Assembly (NCBI RefSeq): GCF_964340395.1
Contig: NC_135568.1
Location: 8,423,780 to 8,487,779, forward strand
DNA length: 64,000 bases
Direction of reading: 5' to 3'
DNA from: Glandiceps talaboti
Taxonomy: Eukaryota; Hemichordata; Enteropneusta; Spengelidae
Shown here: positions 60,393-64,000 of the stretch, one piece after another
Position numbering within the stretch: position 1 is the first letter of the stretch
How the letters are laid out: each line of letters opens with the position of its first letter
The notes under the pieces: model-generated
Database searches by the model: none
Told to the model about the DNA's origin: nothing
The model's input: only the letters and a program-made list of their open reading frames with translations
Program-made: the position numbers and the translations under genes

Positions 60393-61818
60393 GGACATAT
60401 GGATTTCAGAACATTTCACACCTGTGTTGCTTCATGGATGTTTATGTCATTGTCGTCATCTTTCTCTAGATATGAGAATAAAGCATACATCAAATGCTTC
60501 GTGTTTCCACTTAGGTGAATTCACATTGAATAAGTACAGTCTGACTTTGCGAAGAAATGAGCTGTTGTTATAAAAGTTTGCTGCTTATCCAACACGTGCA
60601 GGTGTTTCATTAAACACATGCCACCATACCTGCGACAGCACTGTTGACCTGGATGACTCGGAGATCTGCCTCAGTAATAAAGTCTAGTGCAATCTGCTCT
60701 TTGAGGTGAATTTTTGGATAACATCGTTATTATATTAGTGTCTGTATTGGAAGTGAAATAAACCCACAAATTAAAATGTGAAAAAAAGGTTCAAGAATAA
60801 CAGACAATACAAAAAAGGAACAAAGCCGAAATGATTCTTACTCGGACCCATCATCTAGTTCTGTAGCTATCATTTATTATGAAGTAAATTCTTTGTGTAT
60901 AAACAAAACGTAAATGTCATGGCAACGCAAGTTATAGATAACTTATAACATTTTACAAATGTTGGTGATAGCCTTGCCTTGGTTTTTATGAATATAATCA
61001 CTCTGTAATCAAGAGAGTGTAAACACTGAATGAAATTAAATGAATGGCCATTGAAGGAAAAATGTAGTTGCCGATACCATGTTATAATGCAATAGCAATG
61101 TATATATACAGTTTATCACAGTCATAAATTATTGGGATGACAACATCCGGGATAAATGCTCACAGTCTGTCAATTTGTACATCTTTCACTGTCAAACTCC
61201 CAATTACATACTAGTCGTGCTTGTGTCTTGTCAATGCGTGATAGGTAAATACATGTTAGCCCATCACAATGAATATGCGACATAGCCGCGGGTGGCGCTG
61301 TTCAACACCTTGATTGTCTGTTTGTCGTCAACATGGTCAAAGCTGCAGCAGACGACTGCGACATTCTTTGTATCAACTGTCATGATACAACTCCGAGAAA
61401 AACTCTTGATATAGATTTCAAACTTTTGAGTGATATCAACATACACCACTGCACATAGGACGAAGTAGAACACAAAATAGAACTGCTTCAAAGTCAGTGC
61501 ATGTACTGTACTCCGTGGAAAGTCTGAGCAAGGTGAGTTTACGATTTTTTTTTTATTCTGTCGTCTGCAACTTGTGCAAGTGCTGCATGCAACTTCTGCT
61601 TCAACGTTTATGGTTTATTGACAATAACAAGGCGTAAACAAATAAATTGTGTGATTCCGATTACATTCAATTATAAAATAGGTGGGGGTAGGTAGATTTT
61701 TTATTTTATTTTATTTTTATTTTTCATGTGTGAGCGAGTGTCTAGTTCAGGTTTTCCATTGTTTTCCAAATGGTCTCTGTGTTGTTTATTTCTTCCTATC
61801 ACGTATCACTATCAGATT
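60393..61818. other. Intergenic stretch, no gene seen
   Basis: AT-rich. A 75-codon minus-strand frame at 61264-61491 starts with a hydrophobic MKQFYFVFYFVLCAVVYVDI segment, but has no recognisable family or convincing splice site and is not called. Confidence 0.45.
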
Positions 61819-61907
61819 AGTCCTGCTTGCAGACGCTGAGACGGTGGTGCACGGGTGAGGGACAATTCAGAATTGGGTCCCAGAATACTCCGTATGCAAG
61901 CAGCACT
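61819..61907. mobile_element. 89-bp MITE, second copy
   Basis: AGTCCTGCTTGCAGACG to CGTATGCAAGCAGCACT, with pairing extending outward (TATCAGAT before, ATCTGATG after). The interior is longer than in the 60206 copy but shares GTGCACGGGT and ACTCCG. Confidence 0.75.
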
Positions 61908-62881
61908 AGTATCTGATGAACAGCCATTATAGATGGGAAGAACAGTGTTATTTTGTCTTTTTAAGTCGATGTCAGTTTCCGCATCCACTATTTCTTGCGA
62001 GACTTCACGATTTTCGCGATATTATTATTATTTTTCTTCTCGAATACTTAAAAAAAAAGTTTAGGGTCTGCGTGAAAAAAATAGGTGGGGTCTGGTAACA
62101 GGAACCAAACAACTTATTTTATTTGGCCTATTATGAGTGCTAAACTGAAACATAAAGTGAAATTCTTCTCAGAAAATGAAAATAACACTGATACAGACAT
62201 ATTAAAACAGAAATATAGTTGATTTGTTGGTACAGTTTTATCCTATCTTTTGTGGTATTAAAACAAACCTTTAAGTTTCAATTTTTCTGTATCCATAACT
62301 TAAATTATATTTATACCTCCTGAATCTGAAAGCAAACCGAACTACACCAGAGAAAAACAACACATTAAAAAACAAACAAAATACTCACATAGTTATACAA
62401 TTCAATTTGTAACACAGAATGAGAGGAATAATCAATGGTACCGTAAATGTGAACAGACTTCAGCACAGATCCGAACAGTGCACCCTTTCTACAGCGCCGG
62501 ACATTCCACTGTATGTATATTCCGATCCGAACTGAAGTTGCGAGTGTATGCTGATGATTTTTTGTCAATTGTAAATAAAAATGATAATAATCATTCTAAA
62601 ATTACGTCATTTTGAAAGGGGAAGTACTTTGTGGTTCATTTATGGAGTTTTGATTTCATACGATCAAATTATTGGTGGTGAAATCGCCACGTCAAAATTG
62701 CTAATCAGCGGTTGTTGCAGCATCCATCACCACTATATGTACCACTACCAGTCGGGGTCAAAGTTCTTGATGCACAAAATATTGTTTTAGTGTGTGTGAA
62801 CTTTACCCCCCCCCCCAGACAAACGACCCTCAGACAAATCCCCCCCCCCCCCCCCCCCCCCCCAGACAAATCCCCCCCCTC
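61908..62881. other. 3' flank of the helical-repeat gene
   Basis: AT-rich sequence, then CAGACAAA words between long C runs at 62806-62880, directly next to the stop codon of the gene. The C runs (up to about 22) are simple sequence. No other gene seen. Confidence 0.5.
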
Positions 62882-64000
62882 TCAGTTTATGGGCTCCTTT
62901 ATGTATTCTTTAAGGTATTTTGCAGCAGTTTCATTTCCTGGTTGTAATCTTAAAACTTCTTGAAACATACTCCGCGCAATTTCACAAATCTTAAGCCTCA
63001 TAGCTGCAAATCCTACAAGCATCAGGGTATCTGATGCAATACATCTATCGCTGTCACTGTCACTTGTAGTCTCATCACCTACTTCGCCTAACATCATTCG
63101 CAATTTCTGGACAATACCTTTCATTTCTTCTAGGTGTCCGTGACTCCTCCTTTGGTCATTTTCACCATGTTCTGACTTTCCTTCTAATTCTACCATAGCA
63201 ATGAAGTGTGCCAAAGCTAATGAAGATACTTTGATATTCCCATTTGTCTTGATAAATTCTTGTAGTTCTGTAAATCCTGACAGTAGTGGCTCTGATTTTC
63301 CAAAGTAGGATGTCACAGAGTGGTAATCTGCTGACTCCAATGCCATTTTAAGATAATGGTTGAACTTGAACACATTTCTCTTCTTCACAAAGAGGAGGAA
63401 ATCCACAATAACCGAGACATCTACCTGTTGTTCTGCAAGTGCCGTTTGAAACATCACCGATGCTTTATTCATACACTGCCTTCTATAGTTTACATTACTC
63501 ATTGTCATTGCTTTCATGTGATGGAGATGGCCAAGTCTTCCAAATACTTTAACTTTCAGTGCTTTATTCTGCACAACAGGTGCTTCTGTCGACCGTGTTA
63601 CCCATTTCTCCAACGTTATAATGGTTTCCTGTAAGTTATCTGTAGCCATCAATTCCATGCCAGCCGCTGACAAGACACCCAGGTTGAAATGTGGTTGAAG
63701 CAGCTCATCGAGTACAGAAAGAACAAATTCAAGACTAGATGATAGTATGCTTCTTATTGTGTAAAATACTAGGAACTGGAAAGCGTTGGTGATGTCTGAT
63801 GGAACAGTTTCCAATATTTCTTCAATGTCATTCTTCAACTCTTTAATCTTGACATTGTCTGCTAAGGCAGATGTTTCAATCTGGCTTATAAATGCCCTGA
63901 TGCTTTTAATACCACATGTTTCTTTTGTAACTTTCTGGAACACAACTGCAGCAGCAACAAATCGGAACGTGTCCATTCCAGCACTGAATACCTTAGAATG
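62882..64000 (-). CDS. Helical-repeat (TPR-like) protein, 3' part, runs off the window
   Basis: One open frame on the minus strand from the window edge to TGA at 62882-62884, about 372 codons without an intron. An ATG at 63974-63976 is available, but the frame stays open upstream (KVFSAGMDTF), so the true start is probably outside. The sequence is all-helical. TPR-like pairs are visible in YRRQCMNKASVMFQTALAEQ and near the end in AAMRLKICEIARSMFQEVLR followed by LQPGNETAAKYLKEY. A Ser/Asp stretch (TTSDSDSD) precedes the last repeat. No enzyme motif was recognised. Such domains usually serve as protein-binding scaffolds; the specific role is unknown. Confidence 0.75.
   Translation of the reverse strand, partial: HSKVFSAGMDTFRFVAAAVVFQKVTKETCGIKSIRAFISQIETSALADNVKIKELKNDIEEILETVPSDITNAFQFLVFYTIRSILSSSLEFVLSVLDELLQPHFNLGVLSAAGMELMATDNLQETIITLEKWVTRSTEAPVVQNKALKVKVFGRLGHLHHMKAMTMSNVNYRRQCMNKASVMFQTALAEQQVDVSVIVDFLLFVKKRNVFKFNHYLKMALESADYHSVTSYFGKSEPLLSGFTELQEFIKTNGNIKVSSLALAHFIAMVELEGKSEHGENDQRRSHGHLEEMKGIVQKLRMMLGEVGDETTSDSDSDRCIASDTLMLVGFAAMRLKICEIARSMFQEVLRLQPGNETAAKYLKEYIKEPIN

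Noticed and set aside
59822-60393. Plus-strand ORFs over the pseudogene
   Set aside because: They are antisense frames of the broken helical-repeat copy. Homology to 63424-63980 is on the minus strand.
61264-61491. Secreted peptide gene (hydrophobic start, minus strand)
   Set aside because: It has a plausible signal-like start but no mature-peptide motif, no splice or promoter evidence and no recognisable family. It is too short to call.

Overview
The window is animal nuclear DNA. Its genes are split into many small exons with GT/AG borders, set in AT-rich introns full of microsatellites, minisatellites, foldback (MITE-like) elements, a tRNA-derived SINE and LINE remnants. The central gene has the layout thioredoxin, then three nucleoside diphosphate kinase (NDK) domains, then a very acidic tail. 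That is the layout known for echinoderm outer-arm dynein intermediate chain 1 and its NME8/TXNDC3 relatives, so a ciliated marine invertebrate, perhaps a deuterostome, is the best guess. The species cannot be named from sequence alone. Exon borders were placed by hand from reading frame, splice sites and family resemblance.

Layout. (1) 440-4479, plus strand: the 3' six exons of a NUB1 (NEDD8 ultimate buster 1) orthologue with three UBA domains. (2) 8040-42240, plus strand: a complete TXNDC3/NME8-like gene of 29 coding exons in one transcript (predicted 1081 residues). One exon, covering the NDK2 active-site loop, exists as two tandem interchangeable versions (17652-17803 and 18165-18310). The 445-residue acidic tail is built from 13 exons that all start and end in phase 1, plus a terminal exon. 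(3) 43070-57741: a tandem duplication. Each copy carries a complete four-exon, 397-residue DUF4419 gene with its own TATA promoter (43369-50629 and 52738-56794). A LINE 3' end and AT repeats lie between them. Copy A has about 2.5 kb of a ~24-bp minisatellite where copy B has one unit. (4) 59815-60392, minus strand: a broken partial copy of a helical-repeat gene whose intact 3' part lies at 62882-64000, minus strand, and runs off the window.

How the genes relate. The dynein-arm gene should act in motile cilia or sperm flagella, and a candidate RFX X-box just upstream of its first exon fits this. NUB1 (ubiquitin/NEDD8 turnover), the DUF4419 pair (function unknown) and the helical-repeat gene have no evident pathway link to it. 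No rRNA, tRNA gene, CRISPR array or prokaryotic feature was seen.
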